Shown here piece after piece: positions 7,060 to 13,800 of a DNA stretch of 24,770 nucleotides; positions within the stretch are counted from its first letter, which is position 1, and each line of letters opens with the position of its first letter. A model generated the notes under the pieces. That model searched no databases. It had not been told where the DNA came from and saw only the letters and a list, made by a program, of their open reading frames with translations. Made by a program: the position numbers and the translations under genes. This DNA is from Clostridiaceae bacterium (GTDB lineage: Bacteria > Bacillota > Clostridia > Saccharofermentanales > UBA5734), in the NCBI GenBank assembly GCA_012522285.1, contig JAAYKS010000214.1:1-24770 (forward strand). The letters run 5' to 3'.

Positions 7060-8406
7060 TCAGCCGTGTCGCTCGACGATTTTTTTGACTATTTGTTCCG
7101 CCATTTCGCTGATCATCCCGGCGTCCTCCCCTTCGAGCATCACCCGGACAATCGGCTCCGTGCCGGAAGCGCGCACTAAAACCCGTCCCCGTCCTGCCAA
7201 CCGGCGCTCGGCGTCGGCACACATGGCAAGGATCTCGGGGTCGGCCATCGCGGCCTCTTTGTTTTCATTGGGAATACGGGCGCTCTTCAAAACCTGCGGT
7301 AAAACCGTCATAATCTTGCGCGCCTCGCCCAATGTCTGTTTGCTGCTTTGCAGGGCACGCAACAACCGCAGGGCGGACAGCATGCCATCGCCCGTAGTCG
7401 CGTGGTCGGTGAGGATGATGTGGCCGGACTGCTCTCCGCCGATCGCATATCCGCCGGCGATCATGGATTCCAGTACATATCGGTCGCCCACCTTGGTTTT
7501 TTCGAGCCGGATCCCTCGTTCACGCGCGGCGATATCCAGTCCCATGTTGCTCATGACCGTGACGACCAGCGTGTCGGACGGCAAAACACCCTGACGGTGC
7601 ATATCGTCGGCAACGATCGCCATGATGATGTCTCCGTCGACCGGATCTCCATATTCGTCCACCGCAAGCATGCGGTCTGCGTCTCCGTCAAAGGCGAGCC
7701 CCAGCGAGCACGCCTGATCGCGCACGAGGTGTGACAAACCTCCCAAATGGGTGGATCCACAGTTTTCGTTGATATTGATTCCATCGGGGGTGACACCGAG
7801 TGAAAGCACCTGTGCACCCAGATCGCGGAACAACCTGGGGGCGATGGCGCTCGCGGCACCGTTGGCACAATCCATCGCGATCACCAGTCCGGACAGGTCG
7901 CTGCCCATCGTCTGTTTCAAGTGCTCCGTATAATCGGCGGCGGCCGACTCATATCGGCTGATCCGCCCGATCCGTTCCCCTTCCGGGCGGTTTGAAGCCT
8001 CGCGGCGGGCGATCATTTCCTCAATTTCGTCTTCCACCCGGTCCGGAAGCTTATACCCTTCCGCGTTGAAAAATTTGATTCCGTTGAATTCAAAAGAGTT
8101 GTGCGATGCGGATATGACTACCCCGGCGTCGCACCCCTTTGCACAAGTCAGATAGGCGATTGCGGGCGTTGGCACCACCCCGCACAAAATCGCGTCGGCG
8201 CCTGCCGCGCAGATGCCGGCAGCCAGTGAGGCTTCCAGCATCCCGCATGAGATCCGGGTGTCCGATCCAATCAGGATCCTTGGCTTATGCTGCACTTCTC
8301 CGGCTAGAACGGCCGCACCCGCGCGGCCCAAATCGAAAGCGAGTTCCGGTGTCAGTTCTCGGTTAGCGACACCTCGTACACCGTCAGTACCAAACAATCT
8401 TCCCAT
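7060..8406 (-). CDS. glmM: Phosphoglucosamine mutase
   Basis: GlmM interconverts glucosamine-6-phosphate and glucosamine-1-phosphate, the second step of the UDP-GlcNAc pathway. ATG 8406 is chosen because it gives the family-standard MGRLFGTDGVRG start and a 448-residue product behind a GAGGG; the frame runs 14 codons further but without a better start. The phosphoserine loop VVISASHNSFEFNG places the catalytic serine at S101. FDGDADR supplies the magnesium-binding aspartates, and RASGTEPIVRVM near the C-terminus is the phosphate-binding loop of the alpha-phosphohexomutase family. In Bacillota, GlmM binds and restrains the c-di-AMP synthase CdaA; here the CdaA fusion is encoded immediately upstream, 51 bases away, in keeping with the cdaA-cdaR-glmM arrangement. 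Confidence 0.97.
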   Translation of the reverse strand: MGRLFGTDGVRGVANRELTPELAFDLGRAGAAVLAGEVQHKPRILIGSDTRISCGMLEASLAAGICAAGADAILCGVVPTPAIAYLTCAKGCDAGVVISASHNSFEFNGIKFFNAEGYKLPDRVEDEIEEMIARREASNRPEGERIGRISRYESAAADYTEHLKQTMGSDLSGLVIAMDCANGAASAIAPRLFRDLGAQVLSLGVTPDGININENCGSTHLGGLSHLVRDQACSLGLAFDGDADRMLAVDEYGDPVDGDIIMAIVADDMHRQGVLPSDTLVVTVMSNMGLDIAARERGIRLEKTKVGDRYVLESMIAGGYAIGGEQSGHIILTDHATTGDGMLSALRLLRALQSSKQTLGEARKIMTVLPQVLKSARIPNENKEAAMADPEILAMCADAERRLAGRGRVLVRASGTEPIVRVMLEGEDAGMISEMAEQIVKKIVERHG

Positions 8407-8436
8407 CGTAGCATCCCTCTTATAACAGATTGCAAA

Positions 8437-8445
8437 ATTATAACA
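8437..8445 (-). promoter_or_regulatory. Candidate extended -10 promoter for glmM
   Basis: The minus strand reads TGTTATAAT, a perfect -10 hexamer with a TGn extension, 30 bases before the glmM ATG. It directly abuts the distal arm of a GC-rich hairpin that spans the stop codon of the c-di-AMP synthase gene. A -35 is not evident. It would give glmM, and perhaps glmS, a transcript independent of the operon promoter. Confidence 0.4.
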
Positions 8446-8477
8446 CACCCCGCCCGGTCAACCGCCGGACGGGGTGT
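8445..8477 (-). terminator. Terminator-like hairpin at cda stop codon
   Basis: ACACCCCG (8445-8452) pairs with CGGGGTGT (8470-8477), and an inner CCGG/CCGG pair extends the stem past one mismatch. In the minus-strand RNA the hairpin contains the cda stop codon and is followed by GTTATAATTTTGC, a broken U-rich run. It could act as a partial terminator or attenuator between the synthase and glmM; read-through seems likely because the U-tract is interrupted. Confidence 0.4.
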
Positions 8478-9825
8478 AAATGTTCACCGTTTGCGTGGTC
8501 GGCTTTTTAGAGACCACTTCAAAGTGCATCAGCGCGTCGATTTCGATTTGGATATCGAGCGTCTGGACCGCCGCTTCCTCGATTTGGGAAAAATCGATGT
8601 ACGCCTCGATGTCCAGGCTGGACAGACTCGCAAAACTTTTCAATCTGCCTCTCACATCGACCGTGACCGTGGAAACCGGCATCTGTGCGGACAATCCTTT
8701 GTCCCGGAGCACTTCCGCTCCGCGCGATTCCAGCTGCACCGTATAAGCGCGTGTCTCGACCGGGTTGGTCGTGGTCTGCACAAACAGCCACACAAACACA
8801 GCGATCGCAAACGAAGCAATCATCAGCCAGCGTTTGCGACGTTTCGGGATCCGGGGGGTCTCGACGTCGCCTATGCCGTCTTCGGGCAACTCTCCCTCTT
8901 CCTGCGCAAGCCGGCGGTTCCGGCCAAACAGACTGGAGATGACTCCGCCCGTCTTTTTTTCAGTAGTCATCAACTTGTGCAGCAGCGTGCGCAGCGCGTC
9001 CGCGTTTTCTAGGGTGAACAGGCGTCCGTCCAGCGCGACCGAAATCGCGCCGCGTTCTTCAGACACAACGACCGCGATCGCATCTCCCATTTCGCTGACC
9101 CCCACCGCCGCCCGATGACGCGTGCCGTAGTCGCGGCGCAGATGGTAGTTGTCGGACAGGGGCACGTGACAGCGCGCGGCCTGGATCCTCCCGTTTCGGA
9201 TCAGGACCGCACCGTCGTGCAGCGGGGAGCCTTTGTAAAAGATCTGCATCAGGGTGGTCGCGCTCAGATTGCTGTCCAGCGTCACGACATTTTCCTGTGT
9301 CAGCAGTTCACCCAATCGTGTCGACCGTTCGATGATGATCAACGCACCGGTATAAGTGGCCGCCATCCTCTCGCAGGCGATGACGATGGCTTCGATGGTT
9401 TTGTGAATGGATGCCGACCCGATCTCCTCGTCCAGTCCGAGCCGGGAGGGGAGCAGGTGAAACGTATTCCTGCCGACGGTTTCGAGCGCACGCCGGAGCT
9501 CCGGCTGAAACACGACCACAAACGCGATGGCCAAAACAGAGATCGAATTGTTGAGGATGTAGCCGATCGTTTCCAACCCGAGGAGTTCGCACAGCAGGGT
9601 CAGCGTGAGAATCAGGATGATACCGCGCAACAGCTGCCAGGCGCGGGTGTCGGCCATCAGCCGGAGAATGTAATATACAACGAGCGTCGTAACGACGATG
9701 TCGACCAGGTTGAGAACCATGTCGAACGGTCCGCCAAAAAAGACGATCCCGCTTGAAATGCTGCTGAACAGCTGAGTGAAAAAATCACCCAGATTGCTGA
9801 ACACATCACTCATCACCATGCGCAT
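8458..9825 (-). CDS. cdaA: Fused CdaA-CdaR: diadenylate cyclase with YbbR domain
   Basis: The enzyme condenses two ATP into c-di-AMP at the cytoplasmic face of the membrane. ATG 9825 follows GAGG closely, and the gene begins 7 bases after the upstream regulator. Order of parts: three membrane helices (about 37-57, 63-82, 93-108); the DAC catalytic domain (about 115-285) with HDGAVLI (DGA at 204-206) and GTRHRAAVG (RHR at 236-238), both required motifs; a charged linker to about 330; a fourth membrane helix (about 333-350); and one extracytoplasmic YbbR domain (about 355-452). Usually CdaA (about 270 residues) and its regulator CdaR, which has several YbbR domains, are separate proteins from adjacent genes. 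Here they form one 455-residue chain with a single YbbR unit. The reading frame is continuous with no sign of a frameshift. Confidence 0.93.
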   Translation of the reverse strand: MRMVMSDVFSNLGDFFTQLFSSISSGIVFFGGPFDMVLNLVDIVVTTLVVYYILRLMADTRAWQLLRGIILILTLTLLCELLGLETIGYILNNSISVLAIAFVVVFQPELRRALETVGRNTFHLLPSRLGLDEEIGSASIHKTIEAIVIACERMAATYTGALIIIERSTRLGELLTQENVVTLDSNLSATTLMQIFYKGSPLHDGAVLIRNGRIQAARCHVPLSDNYHLRRDYGTRHRAAVGVSEMGDAIAVVVSEERGAISVALDGRLFTLENADALRTLLHKLMTTEKKTGGVISSLFGRNRRLAQEEGELPEDGIGDVETPRIPKRRKRWLMIASFAIAVFVWLFVQTTTNPVETRAYTVQLESRGAEVLRDKGLSAQMPVSTVTVDVRGRLKSFASLSSLDIEAYIDFSQIEEAAVQTLDIQIEIDALMHFEVVSKKPTTQTVNIYTPSGG

Positions 9826-9832
9826 GTTTTCC

Positions 9833-10564
9833 TCAGTTCGTCAGGTTTTCCAGCACGTCATGTTCCAATCGTTCCGGAGAGAGAATGTGGATGGTGCGGC
9901 CGGTAACCCGGATCAGTCCGTCTTTTTCCATGTTGATGAGTTCGCGTGAAAACGAGGGGCGCGGCATGGCGAGCAATCGCGACACCACTTCTTTGGACGC
10001 AGGCAGACGCACCTGCATCGGGGCCTTGCGACGGGAGGCTGCGGCCGGTATGCCAGACTGTCGATTTTTATCTTCCTGGTCCAGATCCAGGAGGTAATAG
10101 GCGATTTTCTGTCGGAGACTCTTTTGGGACAACAGCGAGATCCGTTTGTGCTGCTGTCGGATCCGATCGGACAACACCTGGATGAAGTTCATCTCCACCC
10201 CCTGATTGGCATGGACCATTTGCTTGAGCAGGTCGTTGGCCAGCACGATGACCTTGCTGTTTGCGACCGCTTCGATTGTCATGGGGCAAAGATGGTCCGA
10301 ACCAAACACCAGATCGGTCCCGATGATGTCACCCGGGCCGAGAAGTCCGAGCGTGAACGCCTCTCCCGAGCCGGTGTATCGCTGCATCGCCAGCTGCCCT
10401 TCCACCACGATGCCGACATATCCGCAGACATCCCCCTCGTGGATCAGGACTTCTCCCTTCCAAACCAGGCGGATCGACGTCATCAGACAGAACGGTTCAA
10501 AAAAGTCATGGTTTAGACCACGGAACAACGCCGTGGCGGCCAATTCGTCACAGACTTTGCGCAT
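9833..10564 (-). CDS. Crp/Fnr-family transcriptional regulator
   Basis: The 243-residue protein begins at ATG 10564 behind GGAGG. An N-terminal cyclic-nucleotide-binding-like beta-barrel (about 10-120: EVLIHEGDVCGYVGIVVEG, LGLLGPGDIIG) leads to a dimerisation helix and a C-terminal winged helix with ASKEVVSRLLAMPRPSFSREL, the family recognition-helix region. The effector is unknown: the Fnr cysteine cluster is absent, and the residues that contact cAMP in E. coli Crp are not clearly present. It is the first gene of the envelope operon, only 7 bases from the c-di-AMP synthase gene, so it is probably co-transcribed with it. A Crp-type palindrome overlaps the promoter just upstream, suggesting autoregulation and control of the whole operon. 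Confidence 0.9.
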   Translation of the reverse strand: MRKVCDELAATALFRGLNHDFFEPFCLMTSIRLVWKGEVLIHEGDVCGYVGIVVEGQLAMQRYTGSGEAFTLGLLGPGDIIGTDLVFGSDHLCPMTIEAVANSKVIVLANDLLKQMVHANQGVEMNFIQVLSDRIRQQHKRISLLSQKSLRQKIAYYLLDLDQEDKNRQSGIPAAASRRKAPMQVRLPASKEVVSRLLAMPRPSFSRELINMEKDGLIRVTGRTIHILSPERLEHDVLENLTN

Positions 10565-10642
10565 GTGGCCCTCCCTCGCCGAAACATCTACTTGCGGAGT
10601 CTCCCCCGCTGTGCCGGCACCGTAAGCCGGTCGTCACATGGA

Positions 10643-10670
10643 ATTATACGATATTCAACGCAATTGTGAC
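10643..10670 (-). promoter_or_regulatory. Promoter of the regulator-cda-glm operon
   Basis: Minus-strand TATAAT (10643-10648) is preceded after 16 bases by GTCACA (10665-10670), which matches the -35 consensus at four of six positions. Transcription would start near 10636, giving a leader of about 70 bases before ATG 10564. The -35 lies inside the Crp-like palindrome at 10664-10681. Confidence 0.5.
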
Positions 10671-10681
10671 AGGCGTTACAA
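10664..10681. promoter_or_regulatory. Crp-like operator palindrome
   Basis: TTGTGACAGGCGTTACAA is an 18-base near-perfect palindrome (one mismatch per arm pair) and fits the Crp pattern TGTGA-N6-TCACA with one change (TTACA). Further half-sites occur nearby: GTCACA at 10633-10638 and GTCACAA at 10699-10705. The site lies in the divergent gap between the Crp-family gene and the nucleotidyltransferase-like gene and covers the operon's -35, so repression of the operon and perhaps control of the divergent gene are inferred. Confidence 0.5.
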
Positions 10682-10790
10682 AGAGACCGTCCCATTCCGT
10701 CACAAACCTTTGCATTTACAGGCGTGGGTGCAATCCGTTATTTTGGAGAGGAGCCGACGAACACAATCCCCGCCAGGAGGAGGTTCCGAC

Positions 10791-11690
10791 ATGGATACAC
10801 TGCGTTCGATCTGCGAAGCCGAAGGACCGCGTACGGGCAAGGAACTGCACACCAAAACCCATATGGATTTATTCCAACTGTGGAAAGCATGTTTCACTTG
10901 TGACGATTTGGTTTCGAAGGAAGCGGGATGCCGGTATCTGCGCTTTGACAAACAGGTTGCGGGATATGCCAGGCTGTCGCCTTCCATCGGGCGGGCGTTC
11001 TACAGTTACACTGTCTTCGGAACCTCCGAGCAGCTGGATGCGGTCCGGAACCGGGCGGACAAGATCGCCCGGGAAGCGGCAGAGGTCAGCCGGAGTAAAG
11101 CGAAACTGGCACGAGAGGTCATATCGGCGGTCGTGTCACGCCACCATGCCGCGTCAAACGTTTCCGAACATGCCTGCTTTCTCCTCTCGGGTGACATCGC
11201 TTACGGCATGGCGCACAGAGAACCGCGGCCGGAACCTTCCACCGACAAACTGGTCAACGGCTCGGACCTCGACATCGTGGTGGTACACGATGGTCTGTCA
11301 TCCGACGAGATCCTGAGTCTGGACCGATTGATCTACGACCAAAAAAACCGGTTGCTGCGGGATCCCGCGCTGCGAGAAGAGATCGACTATGTCATCAAAG
11401 ATCTCGCGCGAGCCAAAGAGCAGCTCGGCTTTGCGGATTTCGAATCGATGGTCGCGTCCAAGGTCCTCCACGAAGGCTTGTTTCTGTATGGCAGCACCAC
11501 CTTGTATGAACAGGTCAAGGCGGAGGTCTCCCGCACCGGCATCCCGGAAAGACTGGATGTTTTACGGCAGCGAGCCGCGGCAGAACGAAAAGATGCCAGG
11601 AGAGATCTCCTGGCATCCGATGGCGCGATTCATGACGAATCCATTATGCAGCTGTTTTACACGACCGACGAGCGGGAAGAGTTCTTCTAG
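10791..11690 (+). CDS. Nucleotidyltransferase-fold protein of unknown function
   Basis: ATG 10791 is preferred to an upstream ATG at 10638 because a strong AGGAGGAGG lies about 7 bases before it; this gives 299 residues. The segment LLSGDIAYGM (131-140) followed by NGSDLDIVVV (156-165) fits the nucleotidyltransferase superfamily pattern, a glycine-rich turn and then two metal-binding aspartates (D159 and D161). The N-terminal third is helical and rich in charged residues; no other domain is recognised. Such folds occur in antibiotic adenylyltransferases, toxin-antitoxin systems and uncharacterised stand-alone enzymes, and I cannot choose among them. It is transcribed away from the Crp-family regulator, with shared upstream DNA holding a Crp-like site, so co-regulation with the envelope operon is possible. 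It ends with TAG. Confidence 0.75.
   Translation: MDTLRSICEAEGPRTGKELHTKTHMDLFQLWKACFTCDDLVSKEAGCRYLRFDKQVAGYARLSPSIGRAFYSYTVFGTSEQLDAVRNRADKIAREAAEVSRSKAKLAREVISAVVSRHHAASNVSEHACFLLSGDIAYGMAHREPRPEPSTDKLVNGSDLDIVVVHDGLSSDEILSLDRLIYDQKNRLLRDPALREEIDYVIKDLARAKEQLGFADFESMVASKVLHEGLFLYGSTTLYEQVKAEVSRTGIPERLDVLRQRAAAERKDARRDLLASDGAIHDESIMQLFYTTDEREEFF
11592..11617. repeat. 26-bp palindrome inside coding DNA
   Basis: GATGCCAGGAGA (11592-11603) and TCTCCTGGCATC (11606-11617) form a perfect 12-bp inverted repeat with a 2-base centre, near the 3' end of the nucleotidyltransferase-like gene. It encodes ordinary residues in frame. It may be chance, an mRNA hairpin or a protein-binding site. Confidence 0.6.
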
Positions 11691-11702
11691 CGATCCGCGG
11701 CC

Positions 11703-11722
11703 GTGCGCAAGCACTTTATATT
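11703..11722 (+). terminator. Weak terminator-like hairpin between convergent genes
   Basis: GTGC-GCAA-GCAC, a 4-bp stem with a GNRA-type tetraloop, is followed by TTTATATT in the 33-base gap after the nucleotidyltransferase-like gene. The stem is short, so this is only a weak candidate. Confidence 0.25.
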
Positions 11723-11723
11723 G

Positions 11724-12539
11724 TCACAGTCCGTATCGGGCTTTCATCTGCTCGACGTGCCGGTAGTGATCCGCGTGCTGGAGCGCAGAAGCGGCAGGCT
11801 CGTCCAGGATGACCGAGATGGAACCTGGATGTAGCTGGATGGCCGAAGCCGTCACCTGGGATGTCACGGGGCCTTCCAGAGAAGCCGCGACCACGCTGGC
11901 CTTTTTGGCGCCGTTCACAATCAGCAGGATGCTTTTGGCATCCAGGATCGTGCCGATCCCCATGGTGATCGCAAAGTGCGGCATTTCGTCGCGAGTGACA
12001 CCGGCCTTGCGGTAGAAGGCTTCGTAGTTGTCGTCCAGCGTCTGTTTGGTCAATGCCTGGATGTGTGTCCTCGAAGCGAGCGAAGTACCGGGCTCATTGA
12101 ACCCCCAGTGGCCGTCTCCGCCGAGTCCGAGCAGTTGCAGGTCGATGCCGCCTGCCTTGGCGATTTCTTCCTCATACCAGCGGCAGAATGCGACGGGATC
12201 CTGTGCTTTTCCATCGGGAACATATGTGTTTTCGGGTTTGATGTTGACCAGGGAAAACAGTTCTTCGTGCATAAAACGGGCATAGCTCTGGTCCATCGAA
12301 TAGGGTTGCGAAGGATCCATCCCCACTCCCAGGTATTCGTCCAGATTGAAGGTTATGACCTGTGAGAAATCGAGCCCCTCTTCCTTGCACAACCTGCCGA
12401 GTTCCTGGTATGTGCCGATGGGAGTCGCGCCGGTCGCCAGGCCGAGCACGCAGTTTGGTTTGGCCTTGATCTGATCTGCGATCACGCGCGCAGCCTCGTG
12501 GCTCATCTGCCCGTAGTCGTCTCGAATGATAATATCCAT
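11724..12539 (-). CDS. nagB: Glucosamine-6-phosphate deaminase
   Basis: NagB converts glucosamine-6-phosphate to fructose-6-phosphate and ammonia, the catabolic reverse of the GlmS branch. ATG 12539 is chosen because AAGGAGG lies 9 bases upstream and MDIIIRDDYGQMS is a typical start; the longer frame upstream has no ribosome site. The 271-residue product is of usual length. FNLDEYLG places the catalytic D67, and GLGGDGHWGFNEPG provides D142, H144 and E149, matching the family's D72, D141, H143 and E148. The family's usual Ile-Ala after the histidine is Trp-Gly here. A minus-strand TATAATTCC at 12609-12617 suggests its own promoter. Proximity to the glm operon links amino-sugar use and synthesis, though the two are separated by an opposing gene. 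Confidence 0.95.
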   Translation of the reverse strand: MDIIIRDDYGQMSHEAARVIADQIKAKPNCVLGLATGATPIGTYQELGRLCKEEGLDFSQVITFNLDEYLGVGMDPSQPYSMDQSYARFMHEELFSLVNIKPENTYVPDGKAQDPVAFCRWYEEEIAKAGGIDLQLLGLGGDGHWGFNEPGTSLASRTHIQALTKQTLDDNYEAFYRKAGVTRDEMPHFAITMGIGTILDAKSILLIVNGAKKASVVAASLEGPVTSQVTASAIQLHPGSISVILDEPAASALQHADHYRHVEQMKARYGL

Positions 12540-12608
12540 GCAATGATACCTCCTTGTATCCTTTGCGGTCGAATCGGAACGCCGGCAAGGGACAATCGAC
12601 GTCCCAGA

Positions 12609-12617
12609 GGAATTATA
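12609..12617 (-). promoter_or_regulatory. Candidate -10 element for nagB
   Basis: Read on the minus strand it is TATAATTCC, holding a perfect -10 hexamer about 70 bases before the nagB start codon. A matching -35 is not clear. The same 9-mer occurs at two other minus-strand promoter positions in this window (5083-5091 and 10640-10648). Confidence 0.4.
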
Positions 12618-12639
12618 CTGCTCGCCGGGCTGCGAAATG

Positions 12640-13719
12640 TTACAGGTTTTTTTCCATCGGGAGGACGGCGTCTCCGGGTTTTCTTGCGACAATCACGTCC
12701 CGTTTGATCGCCTGGTCGACCCGGTGTTCCAGTCGGCCGTACGGTGTCCCGTCCAGCACGATCAGGCCGGCTTCCTGAAACAGCCGATCCATCTCCACCC
12801 GCGGCAGGACAAACGCATTCCATGACAGAGCCACCGTTCCGCCGGGGCGCAGGCAGCGAACCCAGGCCGGGAGACACCCTGCCACCAGTTCGCCGGGATT
12901 GCGCGTCGGGGAGCCGGTTGTGCGACTGGTGATGTTCCCATGGCGCACACCATACGGTAGATCGCCGACAATTACATGAAACCGCTCTTTGCGGAAAATC
13001 CCGTCCGCATGCCTGGCTTCGCCACATACCATCTCACAACTGGCGGACAGCCCCTTCTTGGCGTCTTCTTTGCTCTTTGAAATCTCAAATACCGTCCGCT
13101 CAGCCCTGAACGAACGGTTCGGTCCGCTGATGCGCTGACGTTCCACGCGATGCTTGAACTTGCCGGTTTCGAGGTACTTTTTCATATGCACGATACCATC
13201 CTGCACCGCTTCCGGACTGATCTCGATCCCGCAAACGTCATGCCCTGCGACCAGTCCCTCAAACAAGGTGGTGCCTTTGCCCGCCACGGGATCCAGCATC
13301 TGGAGTCTCGCGCGGCCGGCAAAGGCGGAAGCCTGGACGGCAAGGTTGACCAGCAGCCGCGTGAATATGGGATTCGTTTTGCCGGCATACTTGAGCATGG
13401 TGACCAGCGAATCGTCAAACAATCCGATGTCGGGGGCGTCGATCGGGAGCAGAACGTCTCTTCCCTCGCACGAACGGCATTCGAAGACCGCATATACAAA
13501 GGACATTCGATATAACTGACGAATGTCGAATGCGGTCAATGGGTGTCCGGTGAGAAACGACAGCGCAGGACAACCCGCGATCTCCGTGCGGGTCATCTCT
13601 GCCGGTACCTCTGTCATGGCGGCGGCCATCGATTCAAGTTCCTGTAGCACCAGCCGATCCGCATGTTCGTAGGAGATGCTTTCGTGTCCGGGATGAATCA
13701 ATACGGCATATGCAGGCAT
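12640..13719 (-). CDS. TRM11/RlmL-like SAM-dependent RNA methyltransferase
   Basis: ATG 13719 is preferred: GGAGGGG precedes it by about 7 bases and gives MPAYAVLIHPGHE; an ATG eight codons earlier has no ribosome site. The 359-residue protein has a novel-looking N-terminal part (about 1-140) and a Rossmann methyltransferase domain. LDPVAGKGTTLFEGLVAGHD is the SAM-binding motif I typical of the TRM11/RlmL/UPF0020 group, GIEIS is the acidic strand that follows, and GDLPYGVRHG is the motif IV (D-x-PY) seen in enzymes that methylate exocyclic amines of bases. A lysine- and arginine-rich insertion (about 180-240) lies between them. The substrate, probably tRNA or rRNA guanine, is inferred. Its stop is about 100 bases before nagB, so co-transcription with nagB is possible but uncertain. 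Confidence 0.78.
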   Translation of the reverse strand: MPAYAVLIHPGHESISYEHADRLVLQELESMAAAMTEVPAEMTRTEIAGCPALSFLTGHPLTAFDIRQLYRMSFVYAVFECRSCEGRDVLLPIDAPDIGLFDDSLVTMLKYAGKTNPIFTRLLVNLAVQASAFAGRARLQMLDPVAGKGTTLFEGLVAGHDVCGIEISPEAVQDGIVHMKKYLETGKFKHRVERQRISGPNRSFRAERTVFEISKSKEDAKKGLSASCEMVCGEARHADGIFRKERFHVIVGDLPYGVRHGNITSRTTGSPTRNPGELVAGCLPAWVRCLRPGGTVALSWNAFVLPRVEMDRLFQEAGLIVLDGTPYGRLEHRVDQAIKRDVIVARKPGDAVLPMEKNL

Positions 13720-13800
13720 GCGCACCCCTCCCTTGTTCAACATGGAGAACCCGCCCTTGTGGTGCCACTCTCCTTCTCAATTGCCGGGGACCGGGTACGC

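Noticed and set aside
13759..13768. T-box-like GTGGTGCCAC (GTGGCACCAC on the minus strand) before the methyltransferase gene
   Set aside because: The gap is only about 80 bases, with no room for specifier stem I or a terminator, and the 10-mer is itself a simple palindrome, so it is likely chance.
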